64,000 bases of DNA from Mercurialis annua (lineage: Eukaryota; Streptophyta; Magnoliopsida; Malpighiales; Euphorbiaceae): contig NC_065570.1 of the NCBI RefSeq assembly GCF_937616625.2, positions 14,146,001-14,210,000 of the forward strand, in the 5' to 3' direction. The translations under genes were made by a program, and so were the position numbers. The notes beneath the pieces were generated by a model. That model made no database searches. It was not told the origin of the DNA and saw only the letters and a program-made list of their open reading frames with translations. This document shows, in pieces, positions 11,501 to 21,269 of this stretch (the first letter of the stretch is position 1; every line of letters begins with the position of its first letter).

Positions 11501-12705
11501 TTAACGCTACATGATAATAAAGAGAAATGATTTGGAAGCTAAAAGTCAAACTAAGATTAAGAATTGGAAGGAAGATATAGATAAGAAAGAGTTGGATTAT
11601 GGCGATAAATGCTAAAAGCATCTTTGAATGTCAAAAAGACGACGAAGAAAAGAAAACATAGATGAAGCATGATAGAATGATGAATAAAAAGATCAAGCAT
11701 GGAATAAGTAACGACGTCATCAGAGGACATTCTGATGTAAGTATATAAGTAGAAGAAGATTAAGATCCTCATTTAAGGATTATAAGTAAAGAAAGCTTAC
11801 CAGAACATTGGTCACACGCTGTCTTATTAAAATAAGAATTCAGCGACCAATATGACGATCCTATCTGGCTGAAAACCAGATTAATGAAACAGATTGATGT
11901 AAGGTAAGAAGAGACAAGGAGTTTCAAAGAATAGTACGTCATGCATAAAGGAAATAAATCAATGGATATGCAGACAAATAAAAAGGTATGCGACATATCT
12001 AGATGCAAGAAGAAGGTTAAGTAAGTTTTACAAGAAAAGTGAAGACCTCATAAGGATACGTCCTGAAGATTCACCTCATGGATAACCATGATTAGTGATG
12101 ATAGCGAAAGAATCTGCATACGAGAAATGAAGTAACGAGATAAAAGGAGATAACAGAAAGTGGAATAAGCTCCTAGCACTACTATAGATAATAATTAGAC
12201 GACGACAATAGCCATACAAGAAATACTACGTAAGTAGTGAAGCACGAGTTGTTTGAGTGTCCACATCACTCAACAAAGAACGATGATAAGATTAGACGAT
12301 ATTGGAGAACAAGATCAGGTCGTGACAACGACCAAATAGGGAAGATCAATGGGTTATCGAAACAAAGAAGTCTGGAGAACAGGATTATCGTCCTTAGTGA
12401 TAAAGTATCGCTAGAACGAATTATCATTGGATATAAGCATTAAACTAAAAGTTTATAGTATTGAAGGTTAGATAAAGGACGAACACAAGGATTGTGTTAT
12501 AGAATAAAGAAGAAAAAGATCAAAGATAAGGTTGTCAGTGATAACTGACGTTAAAGTGTAAGAAGTACAGAAATTGAAATGATGATTTCATGCACCGACA
12601 AGTGTCAGTAAGACGAACACGGTATTCCTATTATGAATAAGAATTCTAGATGTACATGGGATTAAAGTAAGAAAGGAATAAGAAAATTCGAGGACGAATT
12701 TTTTT
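8508..12705 (+). other. Non-coding interior of element C
   Basis: About 4.2 kb, purine-rich on the plus strand, with frequent stops in all plus frames. T-rich open frames on the minus strand (for example at 10433-10843 and 11096-11356) encode Leu/Ile/Phe/Ser-rich strings with no motif and are composition artefacts. I found no YVDD-like, protease or integrase signature. This is the expected state of a LARD interior. Confidence 0.8.
8761..8990 (+). repeat. 40-bp minisatellite, six copies
   Basis: TACATCGGTTGGCTT begins at 8761, 8801, 8841, 8881, 8921 and 8961, an exact 40-bp period. Each unit has a 30-bp core with ACATCG and CGATGT arms able to form a hairpin, plus a 10-bp variable linker such as GCAGATAAGA. 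Three reverse-orientation copies lie in LTR D at 56424-56532. Confidence 0.95.
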
Positions 12706-12718
12706 AAGGGGGGAAGAA
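12706..12718 (+). other. Polypurine tract of element C
   Basis: AAGGGGGGAAGAA lies immediately before the 3' LTR and is preceded by TTCGAGGACGAA at 12688-12699. It is the expected plus-strand primer for reverse transcription. Confidence 0.88.
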
Positions 12719-15201
12719 TGTAATACCCCAAAATAATTAAGTATTTAATTGGACTAGGTGTCCAGTTCTGATTCGCCAGGGTGGTGATATCGGAAATAAA
12801 TTTCAAGAGATTAAAGGAATTCAATATCATATTCCAATTTTAAAGTTGGAATTTAAATTAAAAGGGAAAATGTCAAGAAAAGTCCTGAACTAGAGTTCAA
12901 GGACTAAAGTGGTAATTTGACCATATAAATCTCGAAATGGAAATTATTTCGCCAAGGTCCGCGAAATGTTTTATAGTATTGGTGGTAAAAGTTTCAGGTC
13001 AATCAGAGACCTTTTAAAATTTGGACGCGGATTCATTTTGGGCTAAATTGTCAATTTTAAAGAATTCAAGGACCAAAGTGCAAATTAGCCAATTTAGCCT
13101 CGAGAATAGAAATTGGAAGATTATTGACGGAAAGTAATAATCTTGTATTAGTATTATTTATATGGATATAAATAATACGTAAATGATCGAGTTAAAAGGA
13201 TAATTTAACCGTTTGGTTAAATAAGAAAGTTTAAAAGAGAAATGGTTTAAGTTAAGAAATTGAAGGATTAAAGTGGCTAATTAGCCAACTTATATGTTAA
13301 GGAAAGGAAGGAATCAGATGATTCCAGAGAGCAGAAGAGGAAGAGAGAAAGGAAAGGGCGAACGATTACGTTCCGCCGCCGTTTCGCCGTTTCTCGTCCG
13401 AATCGAGTGATTCTCGCGCCGTTGGATTAAGAATTCAATTCTCTATCTACCACGAGCAACAAATCGAGGTAATTTGGTGATTTTTGAGATTGAAATGATT
13501 GAATTAGGGTTATATCGTTTTAACGAATTAAACGAATTGTAATCGCGTTTCTATAGTCGTATTTGGTGAGATTCGAATTGGGTTATATGTTAAAATGAAG
13601 CGTAAGCATGTCGGAAGTGTCGGAAAGCGGCGCAGCGCCCGGAAAATGACTTTTCCGGGGGCTGTCAAGGGTGTGCGTTCGCACACATTGAGTGTGCGAT
13701 CGCACACTCCTTGAATTTTGGGGTGTGCGTTCGCACACTCATTGTGTGCGTTCGCACACTACCTATATGTTGCCAGATTGAGAAATCCTACGGTCAGTTT
13801 ATAGATTTGCCTCTTAGGAACGCCTCTGTCAAATTTCAGCTCGATCCAACGGTTCAATTGGGAGAGATCGTCATTTTACTAAACAGTGTCAGTGCGCAGG
13901 CAGCACCTGCGCATTGTCCTGAAAACTACTTGAAACTTCATCGGAATGAAACTAAACCCTAAAGTTTGAAGGTATCATACGTATTGGAATACGATTAAGA
14001 GATATAACAAGTATCTCGACTAAGTATTAGAATACGATTAAGGTTAAAAGTCGTATTTGAACTACGATTATATTAATCTAAGTTTAAAACTTAGGGTTTT
14101 GATATTGAGCCTACGTTTATGGATTAAACGAACAGGTAACTCGACTAAGTAACTGACGTATCGACGAGCTACCAAGCCATTGGGCCGGAGTGGTTACGTG
14201 ATTGGACAATGCATGGAGCTTACGCTTGCGGGATTATAATAATGCAGTTTTGGATAGCGGTCACTGTGAGTGGCAATTTACTTTTGCGTATTATTATAAA
14301 AGTTATTTTCTTATATTATGAGTATTGATATTAAATATCTCGTATCTATATGATTTGCTCGTATAAGCTGTTTGGTTTGATAGATTTGATTATATGAATG
14401 TTGTTGTATTCGTTGTTTTGGAGATAAGTGTCTAATGTGCGGTCCGAAGAGACCAACTACCTATTGGGTGTCAATAGGCTACATGATCATTGGTGAATCA
14501 GTCTAGAGTATTTGACTTTATGATTAAGAATTAATATATATCTATGCATTATATATTATGATTTAGATACGCAGAGTGAACTCGGCTACGGTGTAGCCTG
14601 GAAGTCCCCGTATCTAGTGGCTGGGCCACCAGTGAGTTGGACTCACACTTTATGATTTAGATACGCAGAGTGAACTCGGCTACGGTGTAGTCTGGAAGTC
14701 CCCGTATCTAGTGAGTTGGACTCACACTTTTGAAATTAATAATGTTTGCTTATATCATAAAATTATATATGTATTAAGCGTGTGACGCTATATTTTGATA
14801 ATACTATAAGTAACTTGCAAACTCACTCAGTATTTTCCCAAATACTGACCCCTCACTCTGATGTTTGCAGATAAGCAGAGTCGGATCAGACAAACCATCT
14901 CCATTGTGCCAGAAGTCATTGGACTTGCACAAGCATGAGTTCCTAGAGCTGCAGTAGTCAGTAGATGTCAGTATTAGATAAACATTTGGATTTCAAATAG
15001 TTAGTTTTGGATGTAAACTGTAATATGATATTTTAATATCTTCAATTATATTATGTAAAAGAGTTTTCTAAAAAGGTTTATATATGATATTATACTTTTA
15101 ATTGCGAAAAATTAATAGTGGTTTTAGGCTTGCTACGGGTTTCGGAGCTACCACTCCCATTCCCTAGCGCCGGTCTCGGCTCAATAATTTGGGTCGTGAC
15201 A
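12719..15201 (+). repeat. 3' LTR of element C
   Basis: 2483 bp, the same length as the 5' LTR and offset from it by exactly 6710 bp throughout the features checked. It ends GTGACA, followed by the CCCAG target copy and the resumed pol frame of element A. Confidence 0.92.
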
Positions 15202-15206
15202 CCCAG

Positions 15207-17126
15207 GCACTCGCGGACTTCGTGGCAGAGATGACAGAGAAACCGTGTGACTCAGCAACCGAGGAGTTGACATGGAACCTATTCGTAGACGGAGCCTCCA
15301 GTGACCAAGGAGCAGGAGCAGGTGTAGTCCTATTAGGACCTCACAAAATCGCAATTGAGTATGCAGTACACCTAAGCTTCAAGGCTACCAACAATGTGGC
15401 AGGTACAAATATGTTTTATTCATTTCTCAGGCAAATATTTCTGCCATATGCTAACAATGTAGCAGAATATGAGGCCCTCTTAACAGGACTCGAAATCGCG
15501 ATTGAAGTAAAGGCGGAAAAGCTAAAAATCCATAGTGATTCCCAACTAGTCACTAGCCAGGTGCTGGGACAATTCCAAACCAAGGACCAAAACATGGCGA
15601 AATACATGGCAAGAGCAAAGGAACAACTCAAGAAGATCGAAAAAAACGGAGGACAGTGGGAAATCATACCCATCCCCAGAGAAGAGAACACTAGAGCAGA
15701 TGCAATAGCCAAGGCAGCCGCAGTGAAAAGCCAGCTATATGTATCACTCCAAATGAAGGAGGAGCGGTTAACACCAACGGTAGAGGAGCAGCAGGTGTTA
15801 CCAGTCGCAGTCCTAGATCCATGGATGCAACCCATAGTGGCATATTTAGCGGACAGAGTCCTACCTGAAGGACGTACCGAAGCGGCTAAGCTAGTTCGAA
15901 TTTCCTCCGTCTATTCACTAATAGAAGGAGCACTGTACCGGACCTCAGCCACACACCCATGGTCTAAATGCATATCACTAGAAGAAGGAAGCTACGTCCT
16001 TCGGGAAATCCATGAAGGAGAATGCGGAGCTCACGAGGGCGCAGTAACCTTATACAGAAAAGCAATGTTACAGGGATTTTATTGGCCCACGATGAAAAAA
16101 GACGCTGAAGAAATGGTCAAGAAGTGCGATAAATGCCAGAGATTTGGGTCGCTCATCAGAACCCCAGCCGCTCACCAGTCAACTATTGGAAGCCCTTGGC
16201 CCTTCATGATCTGGGGAGTAGACATACTGGGACCCTTTGTCCCAGCGAGAGGACAAGTAAAGTTTATAGTAGTCGCAGTCGACCATTTCACCAAGTGGAT
16301 AGAGGTACAACCCATGAGCACCATAACAAGTAAGAAAATCCAGAAGTGGTTATCAAACGAAGTCATGAGCAGGTATTTGGTATTTTTCATTTTTTCCTTT
16401 AAGTCAAAAGCAAAACAAAACCACACATTAACATGTCACAGGTTCGGCACTCCACATGCCCTAGTCACAGACAACGGGAAGCAATTCGACTGCGCCAGCT
16501 TCAGAGATTTTTGCGCTGAGCTAGGAATTCTCTTAAAATTCTCCTCAGTGGCACACCCGCAAACCAACGGACTAACAGAGGTCACCAACCGCACCATCCT
16601 TTCTGGAATAAAGAAGAGGCTAGGAGACTTAAAAGGGAGATGGGTTGATGAGCTTTATCACGTGGTCTGGGCCTATCGAACTACCCCCAGAAAAGCAACA
16701 GGGGAAACCCCATTTCGCCTCACGTATGGCACCGAAGCCGTTCTCCCAGTAGAACTGGGAATGCCAACCTTACGGGTCCAGGTCTTAGACGAAGATCGCA
16801 ACGAGGAGTCCCTAAGGCTTTGCCTGGACCTCCTCGAAGAGAGAAGACAGCAGGTAGCAATCCGAGCTGAGGCATATCGCAGACAGATGACCAAGTATCA
16901 CAACGCCCGAGTCAAAGAAAGAAAATTCGAAGAAGGAGACTTAGTCCTGAAAAAGGCAGAAATTGGAAGAGGAGCCGCCGGAGTTGGAAAGTTAGAGGCC
17001 AACTGGGACGGTCCATATCGCGTAGTAGCAGTAGTCGGCAAGGGCGCATACAAAATAGCTCACCTAGATGGGACTCCATTACCTCGCACTTGGAATGTTG
17101 AAAATCTGAAGCTATACCTTCAGTAA
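15207..17126 (+). CDS. Element A pol, second part (plant-type RNase H and integrase)
   Basis: The frame continues A's pol directly after the duplicated CCCAG. It encodes a second RNase H with LFVDGASS near 15280, then integrase: an HHCC zinc finger (H...H...C..C, about 16016-16140), WGVDILGPF near 16213, LVTDNGKQF near 16462 and the catalytic Glu in LTEVTNRT near 16573, ending with a GPYRV-type C-terminus. The whole region is free of stops. Two short inserts (15403-15465 and 16373-16441) have GT...AG ends and break otherwise typical motifs, so the mature mRNA may be spliced. The ORF's apparent start in the LTR of C is not biological; this half is cut off from its promoter by element C. Confidence 0.9.
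   Translation, partial: ALADFVAEMTEKPCDSATEELTWNLFVDGASSDQGAGAGVVLLGPHKIAIEYAVHLSFKATNNVAGTNMFYSFLRQIFLPYANNVAEYEALLTGLEIAIEVKAEKLKIHSDSQLVTSQVLGQFQTKDQNMAKYMARAKEQLKKIEKNGGQWEIIPIPREENTRADAIAKAAAVKSQLYVSLQMKEERLTPTVEEQQVLPVAVLDPWMQPIVAYLADRVLPEGRTEAAKLVRISSVYSLIEGALYRTSATHPWSKCISLEEGSYVLREIHEGECGAHEGAVTLYRKAMLQGFYWPTMKKDAEEMVKKCDKCQRFGSLIRTPAAHQSTIGSPWPFMIWGVDILGPFVPARGQVKFIVVAVDHFTKWIEVQPMSTITSKKIQKWLSNEVMSRYLVFFIFSFKSKAKQNHTLTCHRFGTPHALVTDNGKQFDCASFRDFCAELGILLKFSSVAHPQTNGLTEVTNRTILSGIKKRLGDLKGRWVDELYHVVWAYRTTPRKATGETPFRLTYGTEAVLPVELGMPTLRVQVLDEDRNEESLRLCLDLLEERRQQVAIRAEAYRRQMTKYHNARVKERKFEEGDLVLKKAEIGRGAAGVGKLEANWDGPYRVVAVVGKGAYKIAHLDGTPLPRTWNVENLKLYLQ
15403..15465 (+). other. Candidate 63-nt in-frame intron in RNase H
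   Basis: GTACAAATATG...TGTAGCAG: GT donor after ...GTGGCAG, AG acceptor, and GCTAAC 15 bases before the acceptor as a possible branch site. Removing it joins NNVA to EYEALL, the usual uninterrupted RNase H motif. Length is a multiple of three and no stop is present, so both spliced and unspliced RNAs would be translatable. Confidence 0.65.
16373..16441 (+). other. Candidate 69-nt in-frame intron in integrase
   Basis: GTATTTGGT...ACATGTCACAG with a T-rich left half and ATTAAC before the acceptor. Removing it joins SNEVMSR to FGTPHALVTDNG, the usual integrase core spacing. It is also a multiple of three without stops. Confidence 0.7.
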
Positions 17127-17471
17127 AAGATGTAACCACCATTCATTAATAAAGTTACTTCTTTTCTTCTCACTTTATTTAAATTTATTCATTTATGTCA
17201 GCCATATGAGTATAACCAGTAGTATGACGAAGACACAGGACGCAGCCACACATGTATATATAAAAAAAAAAGAAGAAAAGAGAAAGAGAGGAACGCAATC
17301 GAAGTATATGACACAACAAGACGACTCTGCAACCAGTCGCCAACACTTGAAATACGAAAATACAAATTGTTCAGTTAACCAAAAGAAGGGAGTCTACTAT
17401 AAAGACTCCCCAACTACGTACAAAAGCTACCTAACAAGTAGCAAGAAAAACGAAACGGCCAAACACACGGC
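17127..17471. other. Spacer between convergent pol and antisense gene of A
   Basis: 345 bp, AT-rich, with AATAAAG at about 17147 shortly after the pol stop that could serve as a poly(A) signal on the plus strand. An A-rich run lies near 17262-17270. No domain motif was seen. Confidence 0.5.
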
Positions 17472-19554
17472 CTATACATCTTCCTCTGGCAGGGTCGCTC
17501 CCTCCTTTGGACCAACCGCATCTCCTACGGGAAGCGAAATGTCAATTGGGTCCACGTCACCCAGCCCTTGGTCTGAGGCACTAACTTCAGCTTCGGGGGT
17601 CAGCTCAGTAGATGGCACAGTCACCTCAGTCCCAGCAAGAATTTCAGAGGAGGGCGTCGCGTCCTTCCTCTCAGCACCTTTGACATTCTCCTCGGATCCG
17701 ATCGCATCAATAGCCCCATCATTAACTGCATCCGACGGAAGAATAGGAGAAACACTCCGCCCGGCTTTCTTCGCAGCCACCTTGGCCGCAACACGCTGAC
17801 CCAGCGCGCGAAGATCAATGGACAGAAACTTACTTATATCATACTCCGGGTAATCTGCACGCACAATTTTAATGACGGTAGAGCAGAAATCAGTCAAACA
17901 CCCACTTACATACACATTAGCATCCTGTTTGCTACTTCTCTGCTCCTGCAACAACTTGTCATAGGAGAGCCTCAATTCCATCAGAGCATTCTCACGATCA
18001 GAGACCTTTTTCTCCATAATCTTCAGGCGATCAGCAGCCGTCTGACTCAGCTTGGATAACCTGACCTTCTCCGCAGTCGCAGTAGCCCGGAGGGAAGCCA
18101 TTTCCTTTTCATGCTTATAACTCAACGAAATCATCTCATCCCGGTGACGACGCATCAAAGCATTCCCTTGCAAAAGCTGTCAGAACACGGTACAAATAAA
18201 CAACTAACAGAGGAAAAGAAGAAAGAAAAGACAAAGAGGGGGGAATTATTTCAAACCTGAAGCAAAGCGATGTCAACCCGGTCGCAGGCATCACTTTCCG
18301 AAAGATCGGTCCAAGACTCCATATCCTGAGGGAATTGAACAAACTGCGAGAAAAGAGACGCAATACCAGGAGAGGTCACAATCACATTATCCACGTTTCG
18401 CTCCAACCACTCCCTGGGACTGGGGCAAGCATCCAGGTTCGTTTTCAGTCGCTTGGCAGAGCCCTGTTTGGCTTTGTCACGGCCATCACGGCTCTTTTTC
18501 GCAGAAGGGGCAGCCAAGGTAGCATCCATGGATTTCTCCAACTTCACCACAGGCTTAGGAGGGAGAGAGGTAGACGCTGGAACAACACCAGTAATCACAG
18601 GGACATCTTCATCAAAGGACAATTTCAACGAATCCAGATAGTTTTCACCCATATCTGCAGTTGCCAAAAAAAAAAAAAAAAACAAACGAATCAAAAGATG
18701 AATCAACATCAAGTAAAAGAAAACGAGACAAATTAAAGCATACCATGAGAGGCAGTCAGATCTACATAAGACCCAGTAGGAGAATTATGGCAAGATTGAG
18801 ATAGGGTACCCTCACTCTCTAGAGGACCCTCAGTCACAGCACGAAGGGGCAACTCAAGATGAGGAAACTCTCGCAGAAGGTATTTATCTACTAAATCACA
18901 ACAATCGTACATACAACTTTTGGCATCATCAACAAGAGAATCTACTACCTCCAACTCAGTAGCAGAAAGGGGAGAGAAAGCCAACGAGGCTGCATCATCA
19001 ACCCACTCAGTAGGAAAATCAACAAAAGCTTCATCATGACTGACAACAAAGAATGACCGCTGCCAACGCTTAGTGATCTTAGGGAGACCTTCAACTACCC
19101 TCTTACCCCTATGAGCAACTAAACGAACGTAAAACTCATTGTTGCGCCGAGACACGAAGAACAGTTGGCTAAGGAGACCCAGAGAAGGGACTAAGCCTCG
19201 TTCGTGAGACAACTCAACGAAGCAACAAAGAGTCCTAATGGCGTTAGGGTGGATTTGAACTAGAGGAACTTGATAGTCTACAATAAAGGCTTTGATCAGA
19301 GGATCCAAAGGAAAACGCAAGCCGCAACGCAACTGTTCTTTATAAACGATAACCTTGCCATCACCGACGAAGGTGTTAGCAGCAACTCGAGAACCGCAGA
19401 CAGAAAGAGAATAGCTAAGAGGAATACCATACTCTTCACGGAATTCAGCCAAAATCTCTTTATCGACATTGGAGGTAAAAGTATCAAGAGAATTCCTATA
19501 ATCTACAGCCGTACCAGATGAGGGAAGAGAGACAGAAGACCTAGTCCGAGGCAT
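17472..19554 (-). CDS. Element A antisense gene, three exons, gypsy-type 'Transposase_28'-like protein
   Basis: Exons on the minus strand: 19554-18744, 18654-18257 and 18176-17472, joined at GT-AG introns with phases that keep one frame (811+398+705 nt; 637 residues). The N-terminal third has the pattern FPLDP...QIHPNAIRTL...PSL...KRWQRSFFVV, which resembles the family called 'putative gypsy type transposon' in domain databases. The middle is basic with an SAKK-type stretch. The C-terminal third begins with a long coiled coil (KHEKEMASL... to LLQEQRSS) and ends acidic. Antisense ORFs at this place are known in Retand-like Tat elements; their function is unknown. The frame is intact in this young copy, which suggests it still matters to the element. 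Confidence 0.82.
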
Positions 19555-19946
19555 TGAATCAATTACACTACTAATAAAGCAGATGAAAGAGATTTACCTG
19601 ATAAAAGGAGGAAGAAAACACCCAAAGATTGAAGGAAATGAAGCCGAAGCAAGAGCAGATCAGAGGAGGAAGAAGGAGCAGTTAAAAGAAAAAAAGGAAA
19701 TTTGAAAAAAGCATTTAAAGAAGCAACTAGAGAACCGTTAAGCGGTTACCTGCGTGAAACGTGGCGACAGGCGGAAGTCCAGGGGATTTCAAATGATTAC
19801 AAATTTTGAAATTTTAAAAATTAAACCAGCTCCATAAGCGCCCAAGTAAAAACAATGGGCTGGGCCTAGGTAATTTTTTCTAAAGCAAGCACGCTGAAAA
19901 CCAAGCCCGACAAAGTAACGGCCCCAACCAGCAGTCGCACAAACAA

Positions 19947-19956
19947 GCATAAATAC
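19947..19956 (-). promoter_or_regulatory. Candidate antisense promoter TATA-like box, element A
   Basis: On the minus strand this reads GTATTTATGC, 30 bp inside the 3' LTR edge and about 390 bp upstream of the antisense start codon. The same box occurs at the same 30-bp distance in element B (50833-50842) and, with one change, in E (48900-48909). Confidence 0.6.
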
Positions 19957-19974
19957 TTGGTCAAACTGTTTTTC

Positions 19975-19986
19975 GGGAGGGGCTAA
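19975..19986 (+). other. Polypurine tract of element A
   Basis: GGGAGGGGCTAA lies directly before the 3' LTR; the first eight bases form the purine core. Confidence 0.75.
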
Positions 19987-20407
19987 TGATGGATAAAGGA
20001 CCAGAACAAGGGACAAGACTCACTACAACGGCCCTGAATATGGACCCAGAGACCGATCTATTCAGGTCCCTGACCCAGTACGCAGCTATAACAGCTGAAG
20101 ATATCAAGATAACACCGAAATCCCTTAAGATCAGGGATAGAGGCGAATCTCAAAGAGATAACTGAGACAAATAGAGAAACAATCCTATTATGATACAAAG
20201 ACTATGTAATATATATATAAACGAAGCCTAAGTCAGGTAACTCCCATATTCACTTCTCATCATTACTTTCACTGATACCTCACCAGAGACTGACTTAGGC
20301 ATCAGAGGGTGTTCGAGCCAACACCGGCTCGAATCCTTCTAACCTGTTGATCTTAGCAGGTGGGAGCTCAGCGACAATAGTGACAAAGACGATCATCAAA
20401 ACCATCA
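19987..20407 (+). repeat. 3' LTR of element A
   Basis: 421 bp, differing from the 5' LTR by four transitions and one fewer TA unit. It is followed by the GGAAT target copy at 20408-20412. Confidence 0.93.
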
Positions 20408-20412
20408 GGAAT

Positions 20413-21269
20413 GGATATGAATCATTTGCTAGCTTTTCGTTCGGCGGAACCTTGGATTTCTGGATAAGGAGTTCAAAGCAAGTGCAGGTGACAATTTTTC
20501 TTGAGGTAATTATCCTAGCTAAGCTGAAGTATGGACATTGTGCAGCCTTTAGGGAGATTTTTCAAGCCCGGTTTAAGACTTATTATATATGGTTTGATGT
20601 CGTAAACTTGTCATAAACCGTGAATGTATTTTATCGAAAACTGATAAGGGACTCGTAAAGTAAACTAAGAGGGTGAGAATTGTGGCTTCCATTTATTGTG
20701 GAATCTGATAATCTAGTGCTCATTTCAGCCCTCAAAGCCGGTTCAGCCTGCATTTCGAAACTGTAATATTTTTTAGTTGTTGAATTGGAATAACTAGTTC
20801 AAGAACTCTTATAAAACTATGATTGACAACAAGAGACAGCGTTAGATTCCGAAACTAAAGTTTTCAAACAAACAATGTAATCCTCGATATTATTATCGGA
20901 AGAAACAATTTGGTTCTGTTTGAACTCAATTCACAGGTTTATGCCATATATTGAACTGTTTAGAGGATCTATAATTTTGCAGTACTCTAACAACACATGA
21001 GTTCATCAGATTCATAGTTTTACAATACAAACAGGTAATTCATTCAATAAGTCTCTCACTCACTCAGGTTTCAGTTTTAAAGCAGCAGAGCAAACACGAC
21101 GAGTTTCATATAAGATGAAAATTAAAATTCACTACAAAATTCAACTTTCAAAATTGAAATTTACAACTTTTTATAGCAATACAAGCATAATTACAAAATG
21201 TAGATGCCATGATGGTCCAACATGAAACATGAACAGCTCGATCACTTGTACTACGAACTCCAAGTTCTT
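20413..21269. other. Intergenic DNA and 3' flank of the PAM68-like gene
   Basis: No coding region that I can support. A frame open through 20347-20616 begins inside the LTR of element A and shows no motif. The last 100-150 bases probably include the 3' untranslated region of the minus-strand gene ending at 21270. Confidence 0.5.

Larger units (their letters stand above)
6009..15201 (+). mobile_element. Element C: non-coding LTR retrotransposon (LARD-like, Tekay-type ends)
   Basis: 9193 bp inserted in A's pol with a perfect CCCAG target duplication (6004-6008 and 15202-15206). It has two 2483-bp LTRs (TGTAATACCCC...GTGACA), an initiator-Met type primer site (TGGTATCAGAGC) and a polypurine tract preceded by TTCGAGGACGAA, a context typical of Tekay/Del chromoviruses. 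The 4.2-kb interior shows no gag, protease, RT, RNase H or integrase motif in any frame, so it fits a large retrotransposon derivative mobilised in trans. I noticed only two mismatches between the LTRs (near 6419/13129 and 7047/13757), which means a very recent insertion. Confidence 0.9.
1533..20407 (+). mobile_element. Element A: Ty3/gypsy Tat-lineage retrotransposon, complete but interrupted
   Basis: The element spans 18,875 bp with TG...CA LTRs at both ends and a perfect 5-bp target duplication, GGAAT. Order: 5' LTR, primer binding site, gag, protease, reverse transcriptase, first RNase H, second (plant-type) RNase H, integrase, a convergent antisense gene, polypurine tract, 3' LTR. Dual RNase H and an extra antisense ORF are established features of Tat-lineage (Retand-like) elements. 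A 9193-bp non-coding LTR element (6009-15201) splits pol; without it and its duplicated target A would be about 9.7 kb. The two LTRs differ by four substitutions, all transitions, and one 2-bp TA indel, so the insertion is young. Confidence 0.93.

Noticed and set aside
10187..12008. Chain of minus-strand open frames in the interior of C
   Set aside because: They are Leu/Ser/Phe/Tyr-rich, overlap in several frames and reflect the purine-rich plus strand; no domain is present.
20347..20616. Open frame spanning the end of the 3' LTR of A into the flank
   Set aside because: The start is inside the LTR and the flank part has no recognisable domain.
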